The notes under the pieces: generated by a model | Seen by the model: the letters and a program-made list of their open reading frames with translations, nothing else | Databases searched by the model: none | Told to the model about the DNA's origin: nothing | Program-made: the position numbers and the translations under genes | Part shown: in pieces, positions 37,182 to 47,534 of the stretch | Position numbering within the stretch: the first letter of the stretch is position 1 | Layout: each line of letters begins with the position of its first letter | NCBI RefSeq assembly: GCF_000013725.1 | Contig: NC_007955.1 | Coordinates: 62,001-126,000, forward strand | Direction of reading: 5' to 3' | Length of the DNA stretch: 64,000 nucleotides | Origin: Methanococcoides burtonii DSM 6242 | GTDB lineage: Archaea; Halobacteriota; Methanosarcinia; Methanosarcinales; Methanosarcinaceae

Positions 37182-37835
37182 TCAAGCAAAGAATAGTGCG
37201 TCCTCAACCCTTCCGAGTTCGTGACCCGTAGTATTGGAACCTGCAACATATCCTTTTGAATTGGCAAGCAAACCTGAGCCTACTGCCTGTGAACCGTAAT
37301 TAGTGGTACCCAATTCGATAGGAAGAGCGAACACATCCTCAAGAACGGAAAGTTCATCCGGTGTCACCATTGGGTGGACCAGTAAACCTCTGTTCGTGAC
37401 AACGCCTGCCATTCCAACAGTTCCCAGACCTGCAATAGTGCCTCTGTGAACATCCACCCCAAGAACCCTTGAGATTACTTCTATCGAACTATCGGTCATT
37501 TCCGGATGTACAAGTGCTGCCGTATCATTTGCCAATATCACATTCCCAACGGCTGTAAGCATATCAGGAAGCACTTCGACTGGGACCTCAACGTCTTTGA
37601 GATCACTGACATTGGCATCCCTTGATATCAGGAAACCATTTGAATTGCCTTTGGAAAGTGAACCTACCACAATACTGCCATTTATCAATGTAGAGATTAC
37701 CTTTACATCAAGCTGTTCTGCAAGCAAGTCGATAGCCTTTCCGGCAGTACCGATAGGAACGATAGCCACATCTTCCGTACATGTGGCAAATACCCCCAAT
37801 ACAGGGTTATCATAAATGTTCACTGTTTTGATCAT
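37182..37835 (-). CDS. eif6: Translation initiation factor aIF6
   Basis: 217 residues with the pentein-like fivefold repeat of IF6: [44 protein letters not shown]-type segment (here [15 protein letters not shown]) and [13 protein letters not shown]. It binds the 50S subunit and blocks joining to 30S. Complete; 39 bp downstream of L31e and 41 bp before L18ae. Confidence 0.97.
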   Translation of the reverse strand: MIKTVNIYDNPVLGVFATCTEDVAIVPIGTAGKAIDLLAEQLDVKVISTLINGSIVVGSLSKGNSNGFLISRDANVSDLKDVEVPVEVLPDMLTAVGNVILANDTAALVHPEMTDSSIEVISRVLGVDVHRGTIAGLGTVGMAGVVTNRGLLVHPMVTPDELSVLEDVFALPIELGTTNYGSQAVGSGLLANSKGYVAGSNTTGHELGRVEDALFFA

Positions 37836-37874
37836 TATTGTCCTATGCTATACGATATAAGATCCATCTTAAGA

Positions 37875-38141
37875 TCAAGCAAGTTCTGCCTGAACTTCTC
37901 CATCTTCGAACTTTGCAGCTCGAATACGAATGGACGATGGTGGTTTCTGAGAACCTCGTTCCCAGATTCTGTGGTTGATAGTAGCATCTATCTTGATCTG
38001 TGAAGGATCTGCTTTCATGTGCCTTACAAGATATTTTCTTATAAGAGACATAGCTCTGCCGGTACGCTTCCACCTTGGAGCAAGCTTTGCTTCACGAAGT
38101 GGAATAGTGTAGATCTGTTCCTTTACCGCGTCTTCTGCCAT
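37875..38141 (-). CDS. rpl31e: 50S ribosomal protein L31e
   Basis: 88 residues: [20 protein letters not shown], then [19 protein letters not shown] and [14 protein letters not shown], all typical of L31e. AAGGTGAT lies just before ATG 38141, which is preferred over GTG or ATG starts at 38150 and 38147 that would overlap that site. It begins 10 bp after L39e. Confidence 0.95.
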   Translation of the reverse strand: MAEDAVKEQIYTIPLREAKLAPRWKRTGRAMSLIRKYLVRHMKADPSQIKIDATINHRIWERGSQKPPSSIRIRAAKFEDGEVQAELA

Positions 38142-38151
38142 TGTCATCACC

Positions 38152-38307
38152 TTATTTCACGTCTAAACTGTTCCTTCTCCAGTGCCTTCTCTTTGGGTGG
38201 CTAACAACCTTTCTGTTAGTCTTGATGATCACCCAGGTTGGTACGCGCTGATTCTGATTATGCGCTTTTGCCAGCCTTATCTTCTGTCCTTTTGTATTGT
38301 GGCTCAC
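38152..38307 (-). CDS. rpl39e: 50S ribosomal protein L39e
   Basis: 51 residues, highly basic: [43 protein letters not shown] start with GGTGA five bases upstream. First gene of the L39e-L31e-aIF6-L18ae-pfdA-ftsY operon. A TTTATA element about 50 bases upstream is a plausible promoter. Confidence 0.95.
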   Translation of the reverse strand: MSHNTKGQKIRLAKAHNQNQRVPTWVIIKTNRKVVSHPKRRHWRRNSLDVK

Positions 38308-38425
38308 TTATCTCACCTGTGATTTGATTAATTGTAACGCCAATCATAAAGATTTGCGTCTATAAATCGATTATCCTATAAATCATTAATCTATGGGCAA
38401 TAAGATTCCCCATCTGATATCATCT

Positions 38426-38447
38426 TTATGTTCAAAAAAGAACATAA
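38426..38447 (-). terminator. Hairpin with A6/T6 loop after the PP-loop gene
   Basis: TTATGTTC and GAACATAA arms (8 bp, perfect) enclose AAAAAA, directly after the stop of the minus-strand PP-loop gene. Probable terminator of the S19e-PDCD5-PP-loop operon. Confidence 0.55.
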
Positions 38448-38449
38448 TA

Positions 38450-39043
38450 TCAAATACGCTTTAAAACTCTTGATTGCAAATGTTGCGGAAATATATCGAT
38501 AACTTTTTCATTTCCATATTGTTGCCTTATCAGTTCACGTAACTCAGTTTCATAATCTGCTTTGGCAATACTGTCACTTTGACCTTCATCGATCACCAGA
38601 TGCTTTTCCACAAGCATGTTGACCGCACTTCTACCATATCCCTGAAGAGGACAGATATATTTCACACCAAACCGATCCTCAATACTTCGAATTTCTGGAT
38701 CTGTAAGCCTTGGTACACGATCATCACGCCTCACACCATCAGCGATCACTGACACAGTATCTTCCTTTGCGAGTGCCTCGATCACATTCTTGTGTATGAA
38801 GTTGATCGCGTTCTTCGGATAACCGTCCTCAATAATGGTATTCAATGCAGTTTCCAGAATAGTTAGATCAAGCTCCAGTACTCTGTGGGAGAAGCCCAAT
38901 TCATCCGCCGTTACTTTTGCAATATTCCCAACCGGAAGTATCGAAAATGTGCATGTCACAAGCTCGATATCGAAAAAGGGGTCAAGCAGAATAGCCGACA
39001 ATGAACTGTCCTTACCTCCACTGAAAAGTACATGAGCTTTCAT
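38450..39043 (-). CDS. PP-loop ATPase of the COG2117 type
   Basis: 197 residues with the ATP-pyrophosphatase loop LFSGGKDSSLSAI at the N-terminus, then VIADGVRRDDRVPRL and ICPLQGYGRSAVNML. COG2117 PP-loop proteins are predicted tRNA- or nucleotide-modifying enzymes, function unproven. It overlaps the PDCD5 gene end by a few bases and is the last gene after S19e and PDCD5, a conserved archaeal order that suggests a ribosome or tRNA role. ATG 39043 is used; GTG 39049 is possible. Confidence 0.85.
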   Translation of the reverse strand: MKAHVLFSGGKDSSLSAILLDPFFDIELVTCTFSILPVGNIAKVTADELGFSHRVLELDLTILETALNTIIEDGYPKNAINFIHKNVIEALAKEDTVSVIADGVRRDDRVPRLTDPEIRSIEDRFGVKYICPLQGYGRSAVNMLVEKHLVIDEGQSDSIAKADYETELRELIRQQYGNEKVIDIFPQHLQSRVLKRI

Positions 39044-39045
39044 AT

Positions 39046-39390
39046 TCACATACGAGTTATGGAAGTCTGGCGTTTCTGTGGCTGCATCTGTGTAAGAAGA
39101 ACTTTAAGCTTCTCATCATCTATCTTTGTCTGAAGACGACCATTTTGTGCAAGCATCACAAGCTGGGATTCAAGCTGTTCAACCAATTCCTTGCGAGAGA
39201 GCCTTAATCGAGTCAATCTCTCACGTGCCTCAGGTGTCATGACCTGCCGAAGAACTGCCTTAACCTGCTCGTCCCTTTCAGCTTGTGCCTGCTCCTGCTG
39301 ATATGCAGCCTGAGCATCATTCTGTGGAGATGATTGCTGTTGCTGGAGCTCGGCGAGCCTTTTTTGTCTGATAGCTTCAAGATCATCCAC
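39046..39390 (-). CDS. PDCD5/TFAR19-family DNA-binding protein
   Basis: 114 residues: MDDLEAIRQKRLAELQQQQ, a Gln-rich linker, then LRQVMTPEARERLTRLRLSR and a helix to QTSITRM. This is the archaeal PDCD5 homologue, a small helical nucleic-acid-binding protein that travels with S19e. Complete. Confidence 0.95.
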   Translation of the reverse strand: MDDLEAIRQKRLAELQQQQSSPQNDAQAAYQQEQAQAERDEQVKAVLRQVMTPEARERLTRLRLSRKELVEQLESQLVMLAQNGRLQTKIDDEKLKVLLTQMQPQKRQTSITRM

Positions 39391-39490
39391 TGTAGATCAC
39401 ATCCATTTATTATACATCAAAGATAACCGCTGGGTCATTGACAGGCAACTTAGGAGTGACATGGATGGGAGCAAACTCCCAATAACCATA

Positions 39491-39940
39491 TCAGTATTTT
39501 GCAAGTTCCGGAATGGTCTCAACAAGCTCGTTCTTGACTTCAGTGGAGAGATTGTCAAGCAAAGACTGGCCGGCAGGAGCAATAACTCTACCGCTTTTCA
39601 GCTTGCGTACAAAGCCTGCAGTTTCGAGTTGCTGGAATGCTTCCCTAACAACAGAACCACTGCCCTTTGCTTTCCTGGATGGGTTTGCACCTCTATTTTT
39701 CTTACCACCATAGACAGACCTTAGTCTCTCAACGCCAACAGGGCCCTGCATATAAATGGTCCTCATAATGGCTGCACAGCGGATGTACCACCAGTCTTTG
39801 TCAACTGGGGAGTGCTCCTTGTGAACACCGGTCTTAACGAAAGCTGCCCATTCGGGTGGCTTGATCTGATCATTCTCTTTTAGGTTCTCTGCCAGCTTTG
39901 CAATAATATCTGATGCAGGAACGTCATATGCTGTAGTCAT
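39491..39940 (-). CDS. rps19e: 30S ribosomal protein S19e
   Basis: 149 residues: [68 protein letters not shown], then the C-terminal helix. AAGGAGG precedes the ATG. First gene of the S19e-PDCD5-PP-loop operon; 100 bp to PDCD5. Confidence 0.97.
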   Translation of the reverse strand: MTTAYDVPASDIIAKLAENLKENDQIKPPEWAAFVKTGVHKEHSPVDKDWWYIRCAAIMRTIYMQGPVGVERLRSVYGGKKNRGANPSRKAKGSGSVVREAFQQLETAGFVRKLKSGRVIAPAGQSLLDNLSTEVKNELVETIPELAKY

Positions 39941-40154
39941 TGTATCCTCCTTGGAATGAAATGTATCGATTTAATTTTGATGTAATTTTGATTATTTGCA
40001 AACTTGTTGCCACAAGTTATGCTCTATCACAATATATGATGGAAATAGGGTGTAATTTATTGATTAGTATATACGTTTTTCGGCAGTAACTCGTATCCAC
40101 ATCCCATAAGATGAAATATTGGGAATTACAACCCATTATTTGACGTTATTTATA

Positions 40155-41426
40155 TCATTTTTCGAAAGTTTGCTCTCTTCCCGGACCTACGGACACATAT
40201 TTGATAGGGACACCCATCATCCCTTCCAGTTTCTCCACATAATCATGGGCAGCCCGAGCAATATCCTCGTAGCGTTTTACGCCCGTAAGATCGTCTGACC
40301 AACCTTCGAGCTCATCATAGATAGGTTTACACATGCTCAAAAGGGAAGTATCTTCCGGTGGATAATCCAGCCTTTCCCCATTGAGATCATATGCCACACA
40401 AACCTTAACAACATCAAGATCTGAAAGCACATCCAATTTGGTCAATGCAACGCTGGTATATCCATTCAGGTTTATCGCTTTCTTGAGCAACGGAAGGTCG
40501 AACCATCCGCATCTGCGGGACCTGCCTGTAGTGGTACCGAACTCGTGACCCACATCATGAAGATGCGCTCCCGCCTCATCATGAAGTTCAGTAGGTAACG
40601 GCCCTTCGCCCACCCTTGTAATGTAAGCTTTCACAATTCCCAGAACCTCATCTACCTTTGTCGGGCCGACACCAAGATTTGCACATGCAGATCCTGCAAT
40701 AGTGCTGGAAGAAGTAACGAACTTCTGAGTTCCGTGAATAACATCAAGGAAAGTACCCTGTGCGCCCTCAGCCAGTACATTCTTGCCTTCAGAGATAGCT
40801 TTATTTATCTCATAGGAAACATCAGTGACATAAGGAGCAAGCCTCTGACCAAGCTTCACATACTTGTCCATCAGTTCACTATCAGTAACGATTGAAGGAT
40901 CGCCACCAAGTTCTCTGATAGCAGCCTCTTTGGATGCAGCCATTTCAGTAAGCCTGTTCATGAGTATTTCAGAATCCACAAGATCCGACATCCTGACCTC
41001 ATCCCTTGCGATCTTATCAACATAAGCAAAGCCAATACCCTTTTTAGTAGTACCGATCTTCTCTTTACGTAATGATTCACGAAGGCTGTCCAATTCAACA
41101 TGATAAGGCATAATAATGCTCGTCTTAGCATCTATACCCAATTTATCAGAAGACACTTCAACACCTGTCTTTTCAAGCATATCGATCTCTTCTGCCAAAA
41201 CCTCTGGATTAAGGACAGTGCCCGGGCCGATCAGAACCCTTGAATCAAGCAGGAAACCAGAGGGTATCAGATGAAGCTTATAGACATCATCCCCAACGAC
41301 CACAGTGTGGCCTGCATTATCCCCGCCCTGAAACCTGACAACAAGATCGTAGTCTTTTGATAACAGATCAACGATCTTTCCTTTTCCTTCATCACCGAAC
41401 TGTGACCCTGTCAGAATCGTAAACAT
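40155..41426 (-). CDS. purA: Adenylosuccinate synthetase
   Basis: 423 residues. GTP/IMP-binding GSQFGDEGKGKIVD at 8-21, NAGHTV, IGPGTVLNPE, GIGFAYVDKIARDE, AEGAQGTFLD, TGRSRRCGW and TKLDVLSDLD. It makes adenylosuccinate from IMP and Asp for AMP synthesis. Full length, single gene, divergent from the glycan cluster. Confidence 0.97.
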   Translation of the reverse strand: MFTILTGSQFGDEGKGKIVDLLSKDYDLVVRFQGGDNAGHTVVVGDDVYKLHLIPSGFLLDSRVLIGPGTVLNPEVLAEEIDMLEKTGVEVSSDKLGIDAKTSIIMPYHVELDSLRESLRKEKIGTTKKGIGFAYVDKIARDEVRMSDLVDSEILMNRLTEMAASKEAAIRELGGDPSIVTDSELMDKYVKLGQRLAPYVTDVSYEINKAISEGKNVLAEGAQGTFLDVIHGTQKFVTSSSTIAGSACANLGVGPTKVDEVLGIVKAYITRVGEGPLPTELHDEAGAHLHDVGHEFGTTTGRSRRCGWFDLPLLKKAINLNGYTSVALTKLDVLSDLDVVKVCVAYDLNGERLDYPPEDTSLLSMCKPIYDELEGWSDDLTGVKRYEDIARAAHDYVEKLEGMMGVPIKYVSVGPGREQTFEK

Positions 41427-41568
41427 AGTGGGTGCAATTGCAGTTTAGCTTTAATAAGGTTTTGATTGATAATCTGCCAATAAATATAATTTACAACAAA
41501 AATACTATATTAACATAGATCATACACAATAAATCTAACAAAACTGGATATCATATTAGGTGGTAACA

Positions 41569-42234
41569 TTGGTAAAAAGTACAAATATTCATTCATCTGC
41601 AAAGATATATGGAACAAGTTTCATAGGTGACAATTCAGTTGTTCTTGAGAACGTGATCCTTGGATACCCAGAACATTCTTTGCTCACAACACTACTAGAA
41701 AAGAGAATGATAACTGAAGAAGCAGAATACACAGGTTGTACAATTGGCGCGAACTCGTTCATCAGACCAAACACAACGATCTTCAGCAACGTGAGAACAG
41801 GTGATAATTTCAGGACAGGACACAACTGTATGATACGTGAGAACACCACAATTGGAGATAACGTACTTATCGGCACCAATGTAATAATCGATGGTAATGT
41901 GAAAATAGGGAACAACGTCAGCATACAAGGAAATGTCTACATACCAACACATGTGATAATCGAAGACAATGTATTCATTGGCCCCTGTGCCGTTCTTGCC
42001 AATGATAAATACCCCATCAGAAAAGATTATTGTCCCGAAGGACCAGTAATAAGAAAAGGTGCATCCATAGGTGCAAATGCCACTATACTTCCGGGAGTAG
42101 AGATAGGAGAAGGAGCGATGGTCGCAGGCGGAGCATTGGTCACAAAGAATATACCGGCATGGAAATTAGCCATCGGTTGCCCTGCTGAAATAAAAAACCT
42201 GTCCGAAGAACTGCAAACGTTGAACAGAATCTAA
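41569..42234 (+). CDS. Hexapeptide-repeat acyltransferase (sugar N-acetyltransferase type)
   Basis: 221 residues built of left-handed beta-helix hexapeptides ([20 protein letters not shown] and onward), ending in IGCPAEI. With the aminotransferase and dehydrogenase that follow, it fits a WbpD-like N-acetyltransferase for a diacetamido sugar; the first 60 residues ([10 protein letters not shown]...) are longer than usual. TTG 41569 is chosen because AGGTGG lies five bases upstream; GTG 41560 would overlap it. Confidence 0.85.
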   Translation: MVKSTNIHSSAKIYGTSFIGDNSVVLENVILGYPEHSLLTTLLEKRMITEEAEYTGCTIGANSFIRPNTTIFSNVRTGDNFRTGHNCMIRENTTIGDNVLIGTNVIIDGNVKIGNNVSIQGNVYIPTHVIIEDNVFIGPCAVLANDKYPIRKDYCPEGPVIRKGASIGANATILPGVEIGEGAMVAGGALVTKNIPAWKLAIGCPAEIKNLSEELQTLNRI

Positions 42235-42254
42235 TTAGATCAATGAGGTTAAGA

Positions 42255-43331
42255 ATGATCCCAATAGCAAAACCAGATATCGGTGAAGAAGAAATTGAAG
42301 CCGTTTGTAAAGTACTCCGCTCAGGAATGATAGCAGAAGGAAAACGTGTTGCAGAATTCGAAGAAGAATTTGCAAGCTACATCGGAACGGAACATGCAGT
42401 TGCAGTCAATTCCGGCACAGCAGCTCTTCACGCTGCACTCCTTGCACATGGAATAGGAAATGGGGATGAAGTAATAACAACTTCATTCAGCTTTATTGCC
42501 ACCGCAAACTCGATAATGTACACCGGCGCAAAACCTGTATTTGTGGACATTGTCCCAGACACGTTCAATATCGATCCCACGCTTGTCGAAGAAAAGATCA
42601 CTGATAACACAAAGGCAATAATGCCAGTCCACCTCTACGGACATCCTGCAGAGATGAAGGCCATTACCGATATTGCAAAGGACCATGACCTGATACTCAT
42701 CGAAGACGCATGCCAGGCACATGGAGCTGCCTATGGCGGGAAGAAGGTCGGTTCATTTGGAACAGGAGCATTCAGCTTCTACCCAACCAAGAACATGACG
42801 ACCAGCGAAGGCGGAATGATGACTACCAACGATGAAGAGGTCGCCAAAAAAGCAAAAATGATACGTGCCCATGGATCACAGCAGCGTTACCTCCACGAAA
42901 TGATCGGATATAATCTAAGAATGACAGACATCGGAGCTGCCATAGGATTAACACAACTTAAAAAACTGCCATCATACAATTCCCTAAGGCAACGAAATGC
43001 ATCCTTGCTCTCAAAAGGACTAAGAAATACAGACGGAATTACCATACCTGTTGTGAAAGAGGGATGTGAGCACATGTTCCACCAATACACCATCCGTCTA
43101 AACAACAGGGATGAAATGCTAACAAAGCTAGGGCAGGCAGGAATAGGCACTGGAGTATATTATCCGATACCCATACACATGCAACCGATCTACAAAGATG
43201 CAGGTTATACAGACAAACTTCCAGAATGTGAGAAAGCATCAAAAGAAGTGCTCTCCCTGCCAGTGCATCCAGGAGTTTCAGAAGATGAAATTCAACAGAT
43301 AATCGATGCAGTCATAAAGGGAGTTGAATGA
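42255..43331 (+). CDS. DegT/DnrJ/EryC1-family sugar aminotransferase
   Basis: 358 residues, PLP fold type I. AVNSGTAALHAAL (phosphate cup), IEDACQAHGA, the PLP lysine in SFYPTKNMTTSEGG, and HQYTIRLNNRDEM. Such enzymes aminate keto-sugar nucleotides. ATG 42255 has GAGGT six bases upstream; ATG 42243 is the alternative. It overlaps the downstream dehydrogenase by 4 bp (ATGA), consistent with a UDP-diacetamido-uronate pathway (WbpE-like). Confidence 0.93.
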   Translation: MIPIAKPDIGEEEIEAVCKVLRSGMIAEGKRVAEFEEEFASYIGTEHAVAVNSGTAALHAALLAHGIGNGDEVITTSFSFIATANSIMYTGAKPVFVDIVPDTFNIDPTLVEEKITDNTKAIMPVHLYGHPAEMKAITDIAKDHDLILIEDACQAHGAAYGGKKVGSFGTGAFSFYPTKNMTTSEGGMMTTNDEEVAKKAKMIRAHGSQQRYLHEMIGYNLRMTDIGAAIGLTQLKKLPSYNSLRQRNASLLSKGLRNTDGITIPVVKEGCEHMFHQYTIRLNNRDEMLTKLGQAGIGTGVYYPIPIHMQPIYKDAGYTDKLPECEKASKEVLSLPVHPGVSEDEIQQIIDAVIKGVE

Positions 43332-44269
43332 TCATGATCCGCGTAGGTGTCATTGGCGTAGGTGCAATGGGACAACATCATGTCAGGATATACAGTGAAA
43401 TGGAAGAAGTTGAACTTGTAGGCATTTCAGATGTTGACCAAAAAAGAGTTCAGGAACTGGCAGACCAATATGGAGTCAAGGCGTTTACAGATCATAACAA
43501 ACTCTTAGATGAAGGCCTGGATGCCGTAAGTATCGTTGTACCTACAACCCTTCATAAAAAAGTTACTCTCGATGCTATAAATTCAAATACCAACGTACTT
43601 GTGGAAAAGCCAATTGCAGACACGCTTGAAAATGCTGACATAATGATAGAAGCAGCGGAGAAAGCAGGCCTTACACTGATGGTAGGTCATATAGAGAGAT
43701 TCAATCCAGCTACTTCAAAAATGAAAGAAATAATCGAAAGCGGACTTCTCGGAAGAATCGTTTCCATATCTACAAGAAGAGTAGGACCGTATAATCCGAG
43801 AATACGGGATGTGGGCATCATCCTCGATCTTGGTGTACATGACATTGATGCGATCTCCTACATGTATGCAAGCAACGTATCAGAAGTCTATGCGATCGCA
43901 GGAAAAGACGTGCATTCACAGGAAGACCATGCATCCATAATGCTTCGTTTTGAAGATAATAGAGCAGGAGTTGCTAACACTAACTGGCTGACCCCGCATA
44001 AAGTAAGGAAAATGGAAGTAATTGGCGTGGATGGTGTCGGATATCTGGATTATATCGACCAGACCGTGACAATACATGATGCAAACTGGGTAAGGGATGC
44101 AAAGGTCGAAAAAGGTGAACCCCTGGCAAAAGAACTTGAGCATTTCATTGAATGCACCAGAACAGGTAAAAGACCTATTGTATCGGGTATTGAAGGCAAA
44201 CATGCATTGAATGTTGCCCTCGCTGCCATAGAGTCATATAATACGAATAAGCTCGTCAAGATCAAATGA
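43328..44269 (+). CDS. Gfo/Idh/MocA-family sugar dehydrogenase
   Basis: 313 residues. Rossmann VGVIGVGAMGQHHVRIY, catalytic EKPIADT, then GHIERFNPA and DLGVHDIDAISYM. The order acetyltransferase-aminotransferase-dehydrogenase matches the WbpD/WbpE/WbpB module, used in Methanococcus for diacetamido sugars of archaellin N-glycans. GGGAG is five bases before ATG 43328; ATG 43334 is possible. Confidence 0.93.
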   Translation: MIMIRVGVIGVGAMGQHHVRIYSEMEEVELVGISDVDQKRVQELADQYGVKAFTDHNKLLDEGLDAVSIVVPTTLHKKVTLDAINSNTNVLVEKPIADTLENADIMIEAAEKAGLTLMVGHIERFNPATSKMKEIIESGLLGRIVSISTRRVGPYNPRIRDVGIILDLGVHDIDAISYMYASNVSEVYAIAGKDVHSQEDHASIMLRFEDNRAGVANTNWLTPHKVRKMEVIGVDGVGYLDYIDQTVTIHDANWVRDAKVEKGEPLAKELEHFIECTRTGKRPIVSGIEGKHALNVALAAIESYNTNKLVKIK

Positions 44270-44283
44270 AGAAATATATTATC

Positions 44284-44781
44284 TCATTGTGTCTTTTTTC
44301 CTTTTTTTCTGAAAAAAACACTTTTAAGGATAACTACCCAGAAAACGATCTGAGCCAGAGCTATACCTATCCCATCTGCTACAAGGTCATTAAAGCTTGA
44401 AGCTCTGCCCGGAACATACATTTGATGTATCTCATCCGTAATTCCATAAGTTATCCCGATAAGGATCGCAAAAATAGGTGCATATTTTTTGAGCTTTAGA
44501 TTATCGGAATGACGGAATGTGACATGGAGAAGGATCCCCAATCCAAAATAAAGTACCATATGTGCGACTTTATCGAAATTATCAATGGAATAATGTGCAA
44601 TATCCACCAGATAAGGAATATTGCTGTTTTTCACACTATCTAAAAGTAGATCATAAAAAGGAATTGAAGAAGATGAAGGTAACTCAATACTAGACTGTGC
44701 TGAAAGATAGAATATAAAACCAGCATATAGTAGGGAAAATGCAACTAAAATACGAAATACTACTTTCTGTGTATCGGCCAT
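44284..44781 (-). CDS. VanZ-like membrane protein
   Basis: 165 residues with four TM helices; FDKVAHMVLYFGLGILLH, ITYGITDEIHQMYVPGRASSFNDLVADGIG is the VanZ signature (D, E, H and the PGR turn). Function of the family is unclear outside glycopeptide resistance; it often lies near surface-polysaccharide genes, as here. Convergent with the dehydrogenase gene, 14 bp apart. Confidence 0.92.
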   Translation of the reverse strand: MADTQKVVFRILVAFSLLYAGFIFYLSAQSSIELPSSSSIPFYDLLLDSVKNSNIPYLVDIAHYSIDNFDKVAHMVLYFGLGILLHVTFRHSDNLKLKKYAPIFAILIGITYGITDEIHQMYVPGRASSFNDLVADGIGIALAQIVFWVVILKSVFFRKKGKKTQ

Positions 44782-44974
44782 TTTCTATACATTTAAAAGC
44801 AAATAATATAAAGATGCTTGTCAATAAATGAATTTTTACCGTTATCGATTACATCCATACCACAAAAATATATAAATAGAGAGGTAATATAAGGGAAGTA
44901 ATACCAATATTTAAACGATCGAATATTATAATTAATACTAACATTCCGGGTAAATAAAAATAACAGGTACAAAA

Positions 44975-45955
44975 ATGATTAATTTTACATCTCTTTCAAC
45001 AATACAAAATTTGGCAGTTATAAGCAATTTATTGTTGCCACTAATCCTTGTTACTATCTCAATGCCATATTTCATCAAGAAATTTACAGAAAGCGGACTG
45101 CTTGGAAGAGATTACTACAAAAAGGGAATTGTCAAAATTCCAGAAAGAGGCGGCATTGTTATTTTGCTAATGGCCCTTCTTGCGATCTCGTTCACATCTC
45201 TGTTCTTCAAGTACTCGACTACAAATTATGTAGTCCTCATTGTCATTTCCCTCTTTGGAATATTTGGAATACTCGATGATATGATAGATATCGGAAGGGT
45301 ATCTAAGCTGTTCTTGATGTATTATTGCTCCTACCCACTTATCCAATATGCGACACATACAGCACTTGTACTTCCAAGTTTCGGACACATCGAGCTTGGA
45401 ATACTTTATTTGCAGTTCATTGTTCCAACATATGTGCTTGTGGCATCGAACCTTGTGAATATGCACTCGGGATACAATGGACTTGCATCCGGGCTTTCTG
45501 CAATAGTTCTCTCATCCCTCATAATAAAATCCATACTACTGGGCGATGTTGAGAATATTTATACAATAATTGCCATTACAGGAGCATTGCTTGGATATTT
45601 CCTTTATGACAGGTACCCATCACATATATTCTGGGGTAATGTAGGCTCACTAACAATAGGAGCAACAATCGGTGCATTCATAGTGATACAAGGATTCATC
45701 ATAAGTGGGTTCATAATGTTTATTCCCCATACCGTGAACTTCCTGCTCTACGTTTATTGGAGAGTTCGAAAATTCCCAGTAGCAAAATTCGGTTGTGACC
45801 GCGGAGATGGAATACTTGAGGTGCCAAATCCATATACATTAAAATGGGTGCTTCCATACTATTATAACCTTACAGAAAAACAGGCAACCTATGCAATGTA
45901 TGCACTAACAGGATTTTTCTGTTTGATAGGAATACTCCTCCCGGGAAGAATTTAA
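44975..45955 (+). CDS. GT4/MraY-type phosphoglycosyltransferase (AglH/ALG7-like)
   Basis: 326 residues with about ten TM helices. Conserved loops: KIPERGGIV, GILDDMIDIG (Asp pair), ASNLVNMHSGYNGLASG and WGNVGSLTIGA, as in DPAGT/MraY enzymes that move sugar-1-P from UDP-GlcNAc to a polyprenyl (here dolichyl) phosphate. It would start the lipid-linked N-glycan, and fits with the sugar genes upstream. Single gene with its own 190-bp upstream stretch. Confidence 0.92.
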   Translation: MINFTSLSTIQNLAVISNLLLPLILVTISMPYFIKKFTESGLLGRDYYKKGIVKIPERGGIVILLMALLAISFTSLFFKYSTTNYVVLIVISLFGIFGILDDMIDIGRVSKLFLMYYCSYPLIQYATHTALVLPSFGHIELGILYLQFIVPTYVLVASNLVNMHSGYNGLASGLSAIVLSSLIIKSILLGDVENIYTIIAITGALLGYFLYDRYPSHIFWGNVGSLTIGATIGAFIVIQGFIISGFIMFIPHTVNFLLYVYWRVRKFPVAKFGCDRGDGILEVPNPYTLKWVLPYYYNLTEKQATYAMYALTGFFCLIGILLPGRI

Positions 45956-45980
45956 AGGATATGGAACAGGATCACTAATT

Positions 45981-47237
45981 TCAATTGATCCTGCTACGCC
46001 CTATTGCTATAACAAATATAGAAAGAATAGTTATTGCCAATGTGTTCTGAGCAAGTTCCCTCTCATCAGATATATCGTCCAGAGTAGTTGATGGCCTATT
46101 TGAACCGGCCTCAATTTCAGAAATCTCAGCCTCAGACAAAATCATCGTTCCATCAGAAAGAACGGCACTATCTGGCCCCAGTGCAACAGCTTCCGCAGTA
46201 ATTGTAAACGGTGAAAAACCAGACGTTTTTGATTCGAAATAGACATATTCCACATCTTCATACATCACTTTTGTTTCAAGACCTGACCAGCTATTTTCGG
46301 AGTAATGATTCAATCTGATAGCCGAACTATCAACACCATACATATCCATCCAAGAGTTATTTACCCTAAAATAAATCGTAGGAGAATCTATGTTTCCAGG
46401 TGTTGCAAAACCAGCCTTACCAACCCAAATATTTAGATTCTTGTAAACAAGCCCATTTGGACCAACGTCCACCAAAGCAGAAGTGTCTTTCAACACTTCA
46501 ATAGTTGTCGAAATATCACCCGAATTTTTCAGACCGGTAAAATTAACAGATACAATCGGGTTTCCAGGATCATCAAAACCAAATGAGATAACCTGCCCCA
46601 GGATAACGTTTCTTTCAGTGATCTCTTTAAGTTCGATGTTCTCGTATTCTTCCCCTGTGGCACCACTACCACTGCTACCTCCACCCCCACCAGCAGTATC
46701 AACAATTTCTCCAACTTCCGTAACAGAGTCACCATTTATTGAAACTATACCATTTATGACTGCTATTGGAACCGCAGCACCAATAGAATTGCTGACAACT
46801 ACATTGCTCAATTGCAAAGAGGAAGAACCTGATGATTTCGTCTCAAAGACTATTGTAGCAAATGTCCCAGACTTAATCACCTCATTTTTACCAAAAAGGG
46901 CACCATATACGTTCATAATATTCCCTTCCAAATTATCGATTGTACCCCCAGAGAACAGTGTAGAAACACCATTTGTGAAAATGTCACCTTCCGAGATAGA
47001 GATCACAGAAAGGATATCACCGTCAAAATCAAGGTCAAATTGGGCACCGGAAACTGGAACATCAGGATCAACATATATGATCACAGTTACGTTAGAACCG
47101 ATTGAAATCAACTGATCAGGAGGAGATATACTTACAACAGCCTCTGCTGAGACCGGGGCAACTAGCACACTGGCAAACACTACCAGCATAAAAAAGAGGC
47201 AATAATACCCCAATCTTGGTCTTAGAATTTCATGCAT
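45981..47237 (-). CDS. Cohesin-domain surface protein with PGF-pre-PGF domain
   Basis: 418 residues. A signal peptide (1-31, ending VAPVSA), a cohesin-like beta sandwich (SISPPDQLISIGSNVTVIIY to VVSNSIGAAV), a Gly/Ser linker, then a PGF-pre-PGF domain (NVTGL/NFTGLKNSGD, FFRVNNSWMDMYGVD-type segment, SKTSGFSPFTITAE), and a C-terminal TM segment. Sequons suggest glycosylation. The true PGF motif is absent at the end, so anchoring is by the TM segment. ATG 47237 has GGTG upstream and starts the signal peptide; ATG 47270 is rejected. The 47238-47534 stretch to the TPR gene is gene-free. Confidence 0.88.
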   Translation of the reverse strand: MHEILRPRLGYYCLFFMLVVFASVLVAPVSAEAVVSISPPDQLISIGSNVTVIIYVDPDVPVSGAQFDLDFDGDILSVISISEGDIFTNGVSTLFSGGTIDNLEGNIMNVYGALFGKNEVIKSGTFATIVFETKSSGSSSLQLSNVVVSNSIGAAVPIAVINGIVSINGDSVTEVGEIVDTAGGGGGSSGSGATGEEYENIELKEITERNVILGQVISFGFDDPGNPIVSVNFTGLKNSGDISTTIEVLKDTSALVDVGPNGLVYKNLNIWVGKAGFATPGNIDSPTIYFRVNNSWMDMYGVDSSAIRLNHYSENSWSGLETKVMYEDVEYVYFESKTSGFSPFTITAEAVALGPDSAVLSDGTMILSEAEISEIEAGSNRPSTTLDDISDERELAQNTLAITILSIFVIAIGRSRIN

Positions 47238-47534
47238 TTTTAAGCACCACAAAAAAGGAAAAAATATCAATTATATAAATATAATAAAAGATATCTCGGA
47301 TATCATATTTAGTTTTTGGGATAAAAGAATAGGAGAGATATTTGAGCAAAAGGGGTGGTTGGTGGTACAAAATATGTGTCTTTTTGTGGTTCAAAAAGTA
47401 GGACTCAAGTATCTCTCCTAACAACAAATTAAAAATAGGCAGTATAATACATAAGTGTTTCTATAAATCGCCCGGTTATTTGAAAAATGAGTATAAATTG
47501 TATAAAATAGATGATCCATCGCTCTCATAATGGC

